Below the pieces are notes generated by a model, which saw only the letters and a list, made by a program, of their open reading frames with translations, had not been told where the DNA came from and did not search any database. A stretch of 64,000 bases of DNA from Flammeovirga kamogawensis (GTDB lineage Bacteria; Bacteroidota; Bacteroidia; Cytophagales; Flammeovirgaceae): positions 2,232,001 through 2,296,000 of the forward strand of contig NZ_CP076128.1 of the NCBI RefSeq assembly GCF_018736065.1, in the 5' to 3' direction. Of the stretch, positions 8,801 to 17,012 are shown piece by piece; position 1 is the stretch's first letter; every line of letters begins with the position of its first letter. The translations under genes were made by a program, and so were the position numbers.

Positions 8801-11800
8801 AGAGTACTATACAGAAAAGAACTCTACTATTAAAGAGGTACCTAATGAAAATGGTAATAAAGCAATTGTAATTACTGCCCAAAACGATAATATCAGAGGG
8901 TTTGGTTTCTCTTCTTCTCGCCTTAAAACACAAGATAAATTAGCTATAAAATATGGTGTTGTAGAAGCAAGAATACAAGTTCCAGATTTAGAAGGTGGCT
9001 TATGGCCTGCATTCTGGATGCTAGGAACTGGATCACAAGGTTGGCCAAGTATTGGAGAATTAGATATTATGGAAATGGGGCATAACCCTGCCTACAGGTT
9101 GAAACATTTAGAAGATAGTACAATCACTCCTGATGTAAATAATTATACTGCAGCAAATATTATTTGGAAATCTTCTGCTGCTTGTAGTGATGATAATCCT
9201 ACCTGTGCAGCCAACGGAACGTGGTTTAAAGGCTCGGCTACTCCTTATGTTTCTGAAACATCAATGGCAAATAGATTTGTAACCTATAGAATGTATTGGT
9301 CGCCAAAAGAAATAAGGTATACAATTATAGATAATGGTCAAGAATATGATTTACTCCCTGCTCCTTTTAATATAGAAAGTGGAGACGGACTAGAAGCATT
9401 TCATAAACCATTTTACTTCTTAATGAATTTAGCTGTAGGTGGTTTATTTCCAGATATTTTAAATAAAGAGGGTATTACTGCTGATATGCCTTCTGAAATG
9501 TGGATAGACTATGTAAAAGTTTCAAAATGGAATGGTGTAGGAAAGGTTATTCGCAATACCGTTTCTAACAAAAAAGAAGGTCTATTTGGTGTATTTACAG
9601 ACAATACTGCCATTGATAGTAAATTAGAAATTGGTGTAGACACAGATGTTTTTGTTTGGGAAAACACTTTAAAAGGAGGGACGACTCCACCTTATCAAGG
9701 TACAAATGTAATTGCTTGGGAAACAAACCAACCTAATTGGTGGTTTGGTGCTGGTATTACTTGTAGAGATTTTATTAATCTTTCTGACAAACGAAAAGGT
9801 AGCTTAAAATTTAAAATCAAAATACCCGCAGATGTTGGTTTTAAGATTGGAGTTGAAACTACAGACACTCAATATTGGGTAGATTTTAAAGCAAATGAAG
9901 AAAGTTATGGCTTAACAAGAAATGGAGAATGGGGAGAAGCAATAATTCCTATTAGTGATTTCAACGGTATAAATCTAGAAAAAGTAACGTCTCCATTCCT
10001 TATCCTTTCTGGTGAAGGTGGTACAGCAACTACTTTCGAAATGGCTGTTGATGATATTGTTTGGGATCCAAGCTCATTTCCTTCAGAAGCACCAACAGTA
10101 CAAATAACAAGTCCTACAAATGGTATTGAATTAGAAAATCCATCAACATTATCAATTACTGCCAACGCAGAAGATATTGATGGAACAATCCAGAGAGTAG
10201 AATTCTACTACGGTCCTAAATTAATTGGTATTGCAACAGAAGCTCCTTATGTAATTCAATGGAATAACATTAAAGAAGGAGATCACGTAATATCTGCCAA
10301 AGCAATTGATAATACTAACCTTAGTAGTACATCTACTATTCAAGTTTCTGTAATTGGAGAAGGTATTGGTGAAGTAATCTGGAGAGAAGATTTTAATACT
10401 ATTGATCCTGCTGTATGGGGTTTTGAAATAGGAAATGGAAATTGGGGCTGGGGTAATGGTGAATTAGAATATTACCGAGAAGAAAATGCTTCTATCGAAC
10501 AAGTACCAAATGAGGTTGGTAATTCTGCTTTAGTCATTGAAGCCAAGAAAGAAGACTTTGGAGGTAAATCATATACGTCTTCTAGAATGCTTACTAAAGA
10601 TAAAATTGCAGTAAAGTACGGTGTTGTAGAGATCAGAATGAGAACACCTAATATTGAAGGTGGCTTATGGCCTGCTGCTTGGTTATTAGGAACAGGTCCA
10701 GGAACATGGCCTAGTATTGGTGAAATTGATATGATGGAAATGGGCCAAAATTTTGACGATAGAGCAAGACAAAATTTCCCCTATGCAGAAGCAAACAATT
10801 ATGTAGCTTCAAATATAATTTGGTATTCAGACCAAGCATTATCACCACAAAATCCAACAGGGGCAGCAAGTGCAGCATGGGATCCAAATTACGCAAACCC
10901 GTATGTTGCAGATAGTACTCTACAAGATCGTTTTGTTACTTATAGAATGTATTGGTCATCTAGTTCAATTAAATTATCTATTGTAGACGACTCTGTTGAA
11001 CATTTTATGTTTGAGCAACCGCATTACTTTTCAGAAGAAACAGCTACATTCCAAAAACCATTTTATTTCTTATTAAATATGGCTGTTGGTGGTGTATTTA
11101 CAGATGCTCATGCAGAAGATCAAATTTGGGCTACCTTACCTGCTAAAATGTATGTGGATTACATTCAAGTATCGAAATGGAATGGTGAAGGTGAAATTGT
11201 AACAGGAGCATCTTCAAATATTGCAGCTGAAGGTCGTTTTGGAGTATTTACAGACGAAACTGCTGTTAATAACAAAGTTACTCCAGGCCTAGATGCTGAT
11301 ATTTATTTATGGAACAATTTAGCTCCTTCATCAATTACTCCATTCGAAGGTAACAATGCTATTTCATGGGTTAACCAAGTTGGTGCTACATGGTATGGTG
11401 GCGGAGTTCATGCTAGAGAAACATGGGATTTATCAAACTATAAAGACGGCTACATTAAATTCAACATGAAATTACCTACAGACGTAGGCATAAGAGTTGG
11501 TTTTACAAGTACATCTGCAGAATATTGGGTACCAATTCAACCCAACGAAAAAAATTACGGATTAGAAAGAACAGGAGATTGGGAAGAAGTAATTATCCCA
11601 GTAAGTGCATTTAATGTTGAAGATCTATCACAAATAAATGCTCCATTTCTAATTTCTTCTTTAGATCCTTTAAAAGATTCCATTTATAGTTTTGCATTCG
11701 ATAATATGTATTGGGAATCTGCTACAATTACCTCTCCTATCGTAGATATTACTATTTCTCAACCAGAAAATACTATCGCATATTTAAAAGGTGATAATCT

Positions 11801-13586
11801 ACAAATTTCATCAAATGTATATTCTCCCAACTCAATAATAGAGAAAGTTGAATATTATTTAAACGATGAAAAAATAGGAGAAGTAGCAGATGCTCCTTAT
11901 GCATTTACTTTAGAAAACATTGGTTATGGAGACTATTCTATTTCAGCCAAAGTATTTGATGCCAATGGTGTTGGAATATCAACTAAAAAAGAAATTTCTA
12001 TAGTAGAAAAAGGAATTTACTTTGCATTACCATCTATCGCATTTACATCAATAGAAAACGATCAAATTTTCTCTGAAGGTGAAACTATCGTTTTACAAGT
12101 AGATGCAACATCAGAAAATGGCCTTATTGAAAAAGTAGAATATTATGATGGGCAGACCTTAATTGGTACATCAACTATAGCTCCTTTTACATTCTTGTGG
12201 GAAAACCCTGCATTGGGAAGTCATGCATTAACAGCAAAAGTGTTTGATTCGATAACAAATGCCACCTCTTCTACTATTGTTATTAATGTAGAAGAAAACA
12301 ATTGTACTCCCACTAATATTGCAACAGGAAAAAATATTACTCAATCGAGTACAGAAGGATACCTAAATGCTGATTTTGCTATTGATGGCGATCCCACAAC
12401 TCGATCATCAACAAATTTCAGTATTCCTCAATGGATAAAAATTGATTTAAAAAGATCATATGATATTGAAGCTGTTAAACTAGTTTGGGAAAGAGCCAAT
12501 GCAGATACTTATTATATATTAATGTCTGATCAAGACACTGACCCTGATCCATCTACATGGACTATTATTAGTGATCAAAGTGGACTTGAAGACCAAGCAA
12601 GAACAGATTCTTTAATTAACCTTGCTGGTAGCGGTAGATATATAGCAATGTACGCTACAAGTAAACAACATCCTTATGGTATCTCTTTATATGAATTTGA
12701 AATTTATCCAACCTGTGAAAGTGGAAAAAACAATACCCCAACTCCTGTCATTAACTTTACCCAAAGTGGTTCGAGTTATCAATTTGATGCCTCTTTATCT
12801 ACTGATATTGATGGAGATCTATTAACCTACCAATGGAATTTTGGTGATGGCACAACAAGTACTGCTGAAAAACCACTTCATAACTACTATCAAAATGGAG
12901 AGTATTCTGTTTCACTTAGAGTCAATGATGGGTTTACAGAAGAAAGTACATCAATTATAGTAGATGTAAACACTATAAATACAGATGTCTGTACATTTTA
13001 TAGTAATAATGGGGATTTCACTGTTGAGGTTGAAAAACAAGATAACCCTACAATCACATTTATTCCTACTTCTTTATTAGGGAGTTCTGATTGGGTTATC
13101 ATTACTACTTTTGTTGATGGAAACATTACAGGAGGTTTTTACATGGAGAAAGAAGGTGAAAATTTCACATATACATTGCCTAGAAACCTTGGAGAAAACG
13201 TAGTATTCTATTTCACTTACCAACATAATGGTGTTGGGCAAAAAGACACTACTAATGATAAGGTTGAAATAACTATTGGAGGATGTGGTAATAATACGCG
13301 CAATAACTTGGAGCAAAATACTATGGAAAATGAAGTACTACTTTATCCAAATCCATCAAAAGGTACTTTTGAAATGAAAATGACAGACTTAACTGCAAAT
13401 CAGAATGTCTATATTCGAGTAATTAATATTTCTGGTACCGAAGTATATGCTAAAGAAACCCAGACAAATGTTTTAGGTGAACTCAATGAACGTATTGATT
13501 TATCAGAAGCATTAAACACAGGCATGTACCAATTAATAATTATTGGTCATGACTTTTCTGAGTCAGTTTCTATACTTATAAAGTAA
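5829..13586 (+). CDS. Giant secreted GH16 enzyme with four catalytic domains (laminarinase-like), T9SS cargo
   Basis: 2585 residues. The start is Met1 or Met4; the signal peptide ends around STFAQ. Order: GH16-1 (about 29-305); Ig-like (314-398); GH16-2 (405-690); jelly-roll module 1 (694-855); Ig-like (863-955); GH16-3 (959-1240); jelly-roll 2 (1250-1412); Ig-like (1420-1508); GH16-4 (1514-1790); jelly-roll 3 (1800-1965); two Ig-like domains (1969-2155); F5/8 type C/CBM32-like (2158-2298); PKD (2304-2385); an unrecognised domain (2387-2485); T9SS type A sorting domain (about 2500-2585). The ExDxxE catalytic motif is intact in all four: E146/D148/E151, E525/D527/E530, E1077/D1079/E1082, E1632/D1634/E1637. 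WGWGNGELE(F/Y)Y and LWPA(F/A)W fit laminarinase-type GH16 (beta-1,3-glucan endohydrolysis). Domains 1 and 2 resemble each other most, as do 3 and 4. The jelly rolls resemble ExoP C-terminal galactose-binding-like domains. Substrate is inferred. Confidence 0.9.
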   Translation: MFEMNITKNLLSLLLLLLIGNSTFAQKGEVLWREDFNEINPDIWQFETGNGNWGWGNGELEFYKQENTSIQEIPNETNNNALVIEAKKENEGGFEYTSSRLKSINGLAVRYGLIEVRMRVPDLGNGLWPAFWMMGTDQEQWPLRGEIDIMEMGHKLEDRERHGEESADINSFVGSNIILYSKDACSEGNPTCAGSAAYDVNYANPYVATTSMADRFVIYRMYWSAEEIRITIEDNGTEYDLFAGPFGLQEGTDTEVFQKPFFFLMNMAVGGTFTDALSTSTLNITTPAKMWVDYISVSKWNNQGEIFTGEIPKPQVSLTSPTSNTIENTSSVILEAEATSSLGNITKVEFFMGDSLLGQDLSAPYSVEWNNLTAGDYSITVKATDNKGVTQTTAPTIFNVSDLSGEGDIIWEDNFTSIDRNTWKFEIGNGTWGWGNGELEFYTENNTSIKEIPEEPGNTAIVITAKEENAGGFNYTSSRLVSENGVAVKYGVIEVRMKVPDLGNALWPAFWMMGTDAQSWPLRGEIDIMEMGHKLEERERQGHADAPINSYVGSNIILYSEAACSEGNPTCAGSAAYDVDYSKPYVTSTTLANKFVKYKMYWSPSSIRITIVEDNIEYDLFESPFGLESGTDTEAFQKPFFFLMNMAVGGNFTDAATNSDVNFDAPAEMWIDYIKVSKWNGRGEVFKGRMGGKTGKFAVFTNDDEINNGLTVGVDANVYVWENSLVEGTSEPFEGANALAWENTTNAWFGGGIATLEPQDMSDYQNGSLKFHAKIPEGLGFKVGIISKTNESWITFPANQNKYGLIRNEEWTEIVIPINDFGWLDLTQVEYLFAITAEDGSEGNYDFAFDNIYWDDTPVTSLPPKVSILSPSNNQVLSDISSLSLSSSAYDLDGEVVSVTYFVNDSIIGVANSSPFTISWNDIPTGEHTIIAKAEDNSGVSSISTPITFVVTDSNEGIGEVIWEDNFDTIDKTTWQFETGNGNWGWGNGELEYYTEKNSTIKEVPNENGNKAIVITAQNDNIRGFGFSSSRLKTQDKLAIKYGVVEARIQVPDLEGGLWPAFWMLGTGSQGWPSIGELDIMEMGHNPAYRLKHLEDSTITPDVNNYTAANIIWKSSAACSDDNPTCAANGTWFKGSATPYVSETSMANRFVTYRMYWSPKEIRYTIIDNGQEYDLLPAPFNIESGDGLEAFHKPFYFLMNLAVGGLFPDILNKEGITADMPSEMWIDYVKVSKWNGVGKVIRNTVSNKKEGLFGVFTDNTAIDSKLEIGVDTDVFVWENTLKGGTTPPYQGTNVIAWETNQPNWWFGAGITCRDFINLSDKRKGSLKFKIKIPADVGFKIGVETTDTQYWVDFKANEESYGLTRNGEWGEAIIPISDFNGINLEKVTSPFLILSGEGGTATTFEMAVDDIVWDPSSFPSEAPTVQITSPTNGIELENPSTLSITANAEDIDGTIQRVEFYYGPKLIGIATEAPYVIQWNNIKEGDHVISAKAIDNTNLSSTSTIQVSVIGEGIGEVIWREDFNTIDPAVWGFEIGNGNWGWGNGELEYYREENASIEQVPNEVGNSALVIEAKKEDFGGKSYTSSRMLTKDKIAVKYGVVEIRMRTPNIEGGLWPAAWLLGTGPGTWPSIGEIDMMEMGQNFDDRARQNFPYAEANNYVASNIIWYSDQALSPQNPTGAASAAWDPNYANPYVADSTLQDRFVTYRMYWSSSSIKLSIVDDSVEHFMFEQPHYFSEETATFQKPFYFLLNMAVGGVFTDAHAEDQIWATLPAKMYVDYIQVSKWNGEGEIVTGASSNIAAEGRFGVFTDETAVNNKVTPGLDADIYLWNNLAPSSITPFEGNNAISWVNQVGATWYGGGVHARETWDLSNYKDGYIKFNMKLPTDVGIRVGFTSTSAEYWVPIQPNEKNYGLERTGDWEEVIIPVSAFNVEDLSQINAPFLISSLDPLKDSIYSFAFDNMYWESATITSPIVDITISQPENTIAYLKGDNLQISSNVYSPNSIIEKVEYYLNDEKIGEVADAPYAFTLENIGYGDYSISAKVFDANGVGISTKKEISIVEKGIYFALPSIAFTSIENDQIFSEGETIVLQVDATSENGLIEKVEYYDGQTLIGTSTIAPFTFLWENPALGSHALTAKVFDSITNATSSTIVINVEENNCTPTNIATGKNITQSSTEGYLNADFAIDGDPTTRSSTNFSIPQWIKIDLKRSYDIEAVKLVWERANADTYYILMSDQDTDPDPSTWTIISDQSGLEDQARTDSLINLAGSGRYIAMYATSKQHPYGISLYEFEIYPTCESGKNNTPTPVINFTQSGSSYQFDASLSTDIDGDLLTYQWNFGDGTTSTAEKPLHNYYQNGEYSVSLRVNDGFTEESTSIIVDVNTINTDVCTFYSNNGDFTVEVEKQDNPTITFIPTSLLGSSDWVIITTFVDGNITGGFYMEKEGENFTYTLPRNLGENVVFYFTYQHNGVGQKDTTNDKVEITIGGCGNNTRNNLEQNTMENEVLLYPNPSKGTFEMKMTDLTANQNVYIRVINISGTEVYAKETQTNVLGELNERIDLSEALNTGMYQLIIIGHDFSESVSILIK

Positions 13587-13668
13587 AAACGGTTTTTAAA
13601 AGGTTTAAGCAGGTAAAAGAGACTTTCTGATAGTTTCTATTCCCTTATTACTATTATTGAATACAGAT

Positions 13669-13715
13669 GAATGGTATTTAGACCTACTAATTAGGTTTAA
13701 ATACCATTCTTTTGT
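13669..13715 (+). terminator. Terminator after the GH16 gene
   Basis: A 12-bp stem, GAATGGTATTTA (13669-13680) with TAAATACCATTC (13698-13709), is extended inward by a further imperfect stem and followed by TTTTG and TTTT. Confidence 0.8.
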
Positions 13716-13916
13716 TTTAACGCTAACTCTTTATTTTATAGATTTTTAGCTCAAATACTTTAACCCAATATTAACAGAAAATGAATTCATCTTCATTAAC
13801 AAAATTAACTCCTTTAAGTGTTAATACAGACACTTATAAAATATAACTATCATCAAACCATTTTACTTAAATTATAATACAAGGATCAAAATACACTTAT
13901 AGAATATAATGTAATT

Positions 13917-13939
13917 AAGTGTATTCAGTACAAAATAAT
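13917..13939 (+). repeat. 23-bp direct repeat, upstream copy B
   Basis: Identical to 1761-1783. It lies 145 bp before the paralogue B start codon; copy A lies 152 bp before its own. Confidence 0.85.
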
Positions 13940-13987
13940 ATTTATTAAAAACACATATTACACTTATATTATTTTACTTGAAATCAT

Positions 13988-14018
13988 TTTGACGAAATAA
14001 AAAAATACCACACCTTTG
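13988..14018 (+). promoter_or_regulatory. Probable promoter of paralogue B
   Basis: TTTG (13988-13991), 23 bases, TTTG (14015-14018), followed by TAATG as in copy A. This is the Bacteroidota -33/-7 geometry with a weak TA element. Confidence 0.5.
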
Positions 14019-14061
14019 TAATGTTCAAAAGAGAAATAAAAAACAAAATAAAAATATTACA

Positions 14062-14676
14062 ATGAAAAATTTAACAATCTTATTTGCCGCTTTATTATTA
14101 TCATTCAATACGTTTGCTGCAGAATTATACTTACCATTTAACGGTATTTCATATTTCTTCAAAAGTTCTGAAAATGGAACATCAGCAACATTAACATTAG
14201 CAAATTTAGAAGGAGAGGAAGTTAATTTCTCTATAGAAAATAAAGAAGGCAAAGTTTATATGACTAAAACAGTTATTGCTTCTGGTAAAGTTAGTGAAGA
14301 CATTAATTTTAAAAGTTTACCAGAAGGTCAATACAGCTTTAAGTTAAAATTTGAAGATAAAATGATGGTTAGAGAATTTTTTGTTACTCCGTCTAAAACT
14401 GCGGTAATGAAAAACTTCCAATTAGCATCTTCTGATCAAAAATTTAAAATGTCAGTTTCAGGCGAAAACTTAAACTTAATCATCGGTAATGATGTTCAAG
14501 GATTTGTGAAAGTTCGTTTAAAATCTGATGACGGAAATGTATTCTACAACGGTAAATTCGTTGCTGGTGCTAAAAACATCAAACGTTTTGACCTATCAAC
14601 TCTTCCTACTGGTACTTATGTTGCCGAAATGGAACTTGATGGTGTTGTTTACTCAGATTCATTCTCTGTATTATAA
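14062..14676 (+). CDS. Secreted two-domain beta-sandwich protein, paralogue B
   Basis: A 204-residue protein with a signal peptide (about 1-19, cleavage after TFAA). It has the same two-unit architecture as the product at 1913, with near-identical stretches (LYLPFNGISYFFK, EDINFKSLPEGQY, KFVAGAK, KRFDLSTLP). The cassette duplication includes the promoter region, gene and terminator, which implies co-regulation with copy A. No enzymatic motif is visible. A structural or carbohydrate-contact role at the surface is possible but unsupported. Confidence 0.8.
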   Translation: MKNLTILFAALLLSFNTFAAELYLPFNGISYFFKSSENGTSATLTLANLEGEEVNFSIENKEGKVYMTKTVIASGKVSEDINFKSLPEGQYSFKLKFEDKMMVREFFVTPSKTAVMKNFQLASSDQKFKMSVSGENLNLIIGNDVQGFVKVRLKSDDGNVFYNGKFVAGAKNIKRFDLSTLPTGTYVAEMELDGVVYSDSFSVL

Positions 14677-14685
14677 GAAATTACA

Positions 14686-14715
14686 ATAAGTAATAATTCA
14701 TTTCATTTCATACTT
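14686..14715 (+). repeat. 30-bp direct repeat, downstream copy B
   Basis: Perfect copy of 2561-2590, again between the stop codon and the terminator hairpin. Confidence 0.9.
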
Positions 14716-14717
14716 GG

Positions 14718-14752
14718 AGAGGTTATCACAGAAGTGGTAACCTCTTTTTTTA
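14718..14752 (+). terminator. Terminator after paralogue B
   Basis: AGAGGTTATCAC (14718-14729) pairs with GTGGTAACCTCT (14734-14745), with one G-T wobble and a 4-nt loop, followed by a T run. The sequence differs from the copy A terminator but the architecture is the same. Confidence 0.85.
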
Positions 14753-14813
14753 TTTTATTTTTTTGAGACTCTCCCTATATTTACTTCACAAAATCTAACT
14801 CAATTGCTTAACG

Positions 14814-15524
14814 ATGGAAACTATTTACAACAATCAGATTGTAGGTTTAAGTATTAAAAACCTTGCAGAAGAAGACCGCCCAAGAGAAAAACTCTTAACA
14901 AAAGGACGTCAATCTTTAAGTAACGCAGAACTAATTGCTATTTTACTTGGTTCTGGTACGCCAAAATTATCAGCTATTCAAGTAGGTCAACTTCTATTAA
15001 ATGAAGTGGATAATAATTTAGATAATCTCGCAAAATTATCTATTAAACAACTCAAACAAATTAAAGGTATTGGCGATGCCAAAGCCGTAACTATAACTGC
15101 TGCATTAGAGTTAGGAAGAAGACGCAAAGAGACAGAAAAGCCTATCAAACCAAAAATTGGTTGTTCTAAAGATATTTACAACCTACTATCTCCTCACCTA
15201 CTTGATTTAAATCATGAAGAGCTTTGGGTAATATTATTAAGTAGATCAAATAATATAATTGGAACAGAAAAAATAAGTATGGGTGGTAGAGCTGGAACAG
15301 TTGCTGATCCTAAAATCATCTTTCAGAGAGCACTCGAAAAAGGTGCTTGCTCAATTATTTTATCTCATAATCACCCTTCAGGGCAAGTAAAGCCTAGTCA
15401 AGCAGATATATCACTTACAAAAAAGATTAAAGAAGCAGGTAAGTTTCTTGAAATGCCACTGTTAGATCATTTAATATTTGGCAACGAACAGTATTTTAGT
15501 TTTGCTGACGAAGGGATTTTATGA
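14814..15524 (+). CDS. radC: RadC family JAMM-domain protein
   Basis: 236 residues, full length for the family. An N-terminal helix-hairpin-helix region (about 65-95, IKGIGDAKA) precedes a JAB/MPN domain with the JAMM metal motif: H185, H187 (SHNHPSG) and D198. The fold is that of a zinc metalloprotease. The historical DNA-repair assignment of RadC is weakly supported, and the biochemical role is unsettled. The protein is cytosolic and apparently monocistronic, following the terminator of paralogue B. Confidence 0.93.
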   Translation: METIYNNQIVGLSIKNLAEEDRPREKLLTKGRQSLSNAELIAILLGSGTPKLSAIQVGQLLLNEVDNNLDNLAKLSIKQLKQIKGIGDAKAVTITAALELGRRRKETEKPIKPKIGCSKDIYNLLSPHLLDLNHEELWVILLSRSNNIIGTEKISMGGRAGTVADPKIIFQRALEKGACSIILSHNHPSGQVKPSQADISLTKKIKEAGKFLEMPLLDHLIFGNEQYFSFADEGIL

Positions 15525-15583
15525 TAATTCCTATGTTTTATGTATTTTCAATATAAATTTCACTTGCTGTCTTTAATACGTAA

Positions 15584-16894
15584 ATGATAACTATGTACAA
15601 ATTAACCCTTCTATCGTTTCTTCTTGGCTTATTTCCTTTAATCACTTTTGCTGTGGATGGAGAAAGTTTTATCAACATTAAACCACAAATGGAACGTTTT
15701 ACATCTATAGATCAATGGGAAAACCCTAATAATTGGTCGCCTAAAATGGTTCCGAATGAAGAAACACTTATAATAGTAAAAAATAAATCATTTATTATTG
15801 ATTTCAATTTAAAACATGACAAACAAATAGTAGGTGCTATTGATGTTTCTCATGGTGGTGAGTTAGTGATTACAAATAGAGGCAATCTTTTTATTACCAA
15901 CTCACTAACTATTGGCCCTAAAAGTACTTTAGTAGTAGAAGGTCAGTTAACAGTACAAGAAGCGACAATTCAATGTACAGAAGCAGAATTTACAGTTGAT
16001 CAAATTGGTGCTATAGATGCACATGAACTCACTATTAAAATAGAAGATTATGCTGCCACTATAAATGGACATATATCTACAACATATCTAACTATTCACT
16101 TTTTAGATAAAAATGGACAATTACAGATTGGTGATGAAGCTGAAATTCATGTACAAAGTGAAACTGTAGTAAAAAATAGATATCAAGATAATATACTCGG
16201 TGATGTTAGAAAGATTACGACCTCTGGTTGTTCAGGCAATAAATTGTTTTGCAATCTTGTAACTGCCTATCATTTAAAGCTACCAACAATTGTAGATTTC
16301 TTTGATATTGAAATTGAAAATGGACATGCGTTTGCTTATTGGGAAACATCAATAGAAAGAGATTTAAGTCACTTTGTAATAGAGAAATCGCACGATGGAA
16401 TTGATTTTGAAGAAATTGGAAAAGTACAAGCAAGTGGAAACTCTCATGAAGTAGTACCTTATGATCATAAAGATGTTGCATTTACTGAAACCAAAGATAC
16501 TTTTTACAGACTAAGAACAATTCAGCAGTCAGGTGAAGAATATATTTGGTGTCGTCATTTAAAAGCCAACGAAAATGACAAAGAAGAATATGGGTTAGTA
16601 AAAATCAATCCTAACCCTACAAATTATAAACTGGCTCTTGATTTAGAAGGAGAATCATTTAAAGACTTTGATATAAAACTACATCATACAGAAAATGAGT
16701 CTGTTTGGGATATCATGCCTGAGTTTGAAGAAAACCAAGCATTATTTGATATTCATCACTACCCAGCCGGAACTTATATTCTTAAAGTAAAAATGAAAGA
16801 CCTTCTGGTCTATTCTGGTAATGTGATTATACATGCCACTAATAGTAGAGGGAATATAAAGAACAGCCAAGCTATTATTTTAGAGGAGGATTAA
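15584..16894 (+). CDS. Secreted beta-helix/FN3-like protein with T9SS-like C-terminus
   Basis: 436 residues, with a signal peptide (Met1 or Met4 start; cleavage near TFAVDG). The N-terminal part (about 35-200) has the pattern NPNNWSPKMVPNEET followed by short beta repeats, as in G8 or right-handed beta-helix surface proteins. An FN3-like region follows (about 240-330; AYWETSIERDLSHFVIEKS), the module often found before T9SS signals. The sorting-like domain starts at INPNPT (about 343). Unusually, about 15 polar residues (ending IILEED) follow the last expected strand. No enzymatic motif is visible. Adhesion or surface structure is a guess. Confidence 0.75.
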   Translation: MITMYKLTLLSFLLGLFPLITFAVDGESFINIKPQMERFTSIDQWENPNNWSPKMVPNEETLIIVKNKSFIIDFNLKHDKQIVGAIDVSHGGELVITNRGNLFITNSLTIGPKSTLVVEGQLTVQEATIQCTEAEFTVDQIGAIDAHELTIKIEDYAATINGHISTTYLTIHFLDKNGQLQIGDEAEIHVQSETVVKNRYQDNILGDVRKITTSGCSGNKLFCNLVTAYHLKLPTIVDFFDIEIENGHAFAYWETSIERDLSHFVIEKSHDGIDFEEIGKVQASGNSHEVVPYDHKDVAFTETKDTFYRLRTIQQSGEEYIWCRHLKANENDKEEYGLVKINPNPTNYKLALDLEGESFKDFDIKLHHTENESVWDIMPEFEENQALFDIHHYPAGTYILKVKMKDLLVYSGNVIIHATNSRGNIKNSQAIILEED

Positions 16895-17012
16895 TTTTAA
16901 TAACTTTAAACAACTTCAACGGATCACTTTACGATACGTTTTAATAAATAGATGTAATTTTTGATATAATTTCACATATTACACTACGATTTTAACTACT
17001 TAACTTATTTTT

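Larger units (their letters stand above)
13587..14061. promoter_or_regulatory. Intergenic region with TAAGTGT/ACACTTA sites (copy B)
   Basis: A 475-bp gap between the GH16 gene and paralogue B. After the GH16 terminator it contains TAAGTGT (13815-13821) with ACACTTA (13830-13836), spacer 8, matching copy A. Further half-sites lie near 13893, 13916 and 13970. Only the region from about 13815 onward resembles copy A. Operator function is inferred from conservation between the two copies. Confidence 0.55.

Noticed and set aside
1659-13939. Repeats around the duplicated cassette as an insertion sequence or integron boundary
   Set aside because: No transposase, integrase or target-site duplication is present. 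The repeats sit at fixed positions relative to the two paralogous genes, so gene duplication explains them better.
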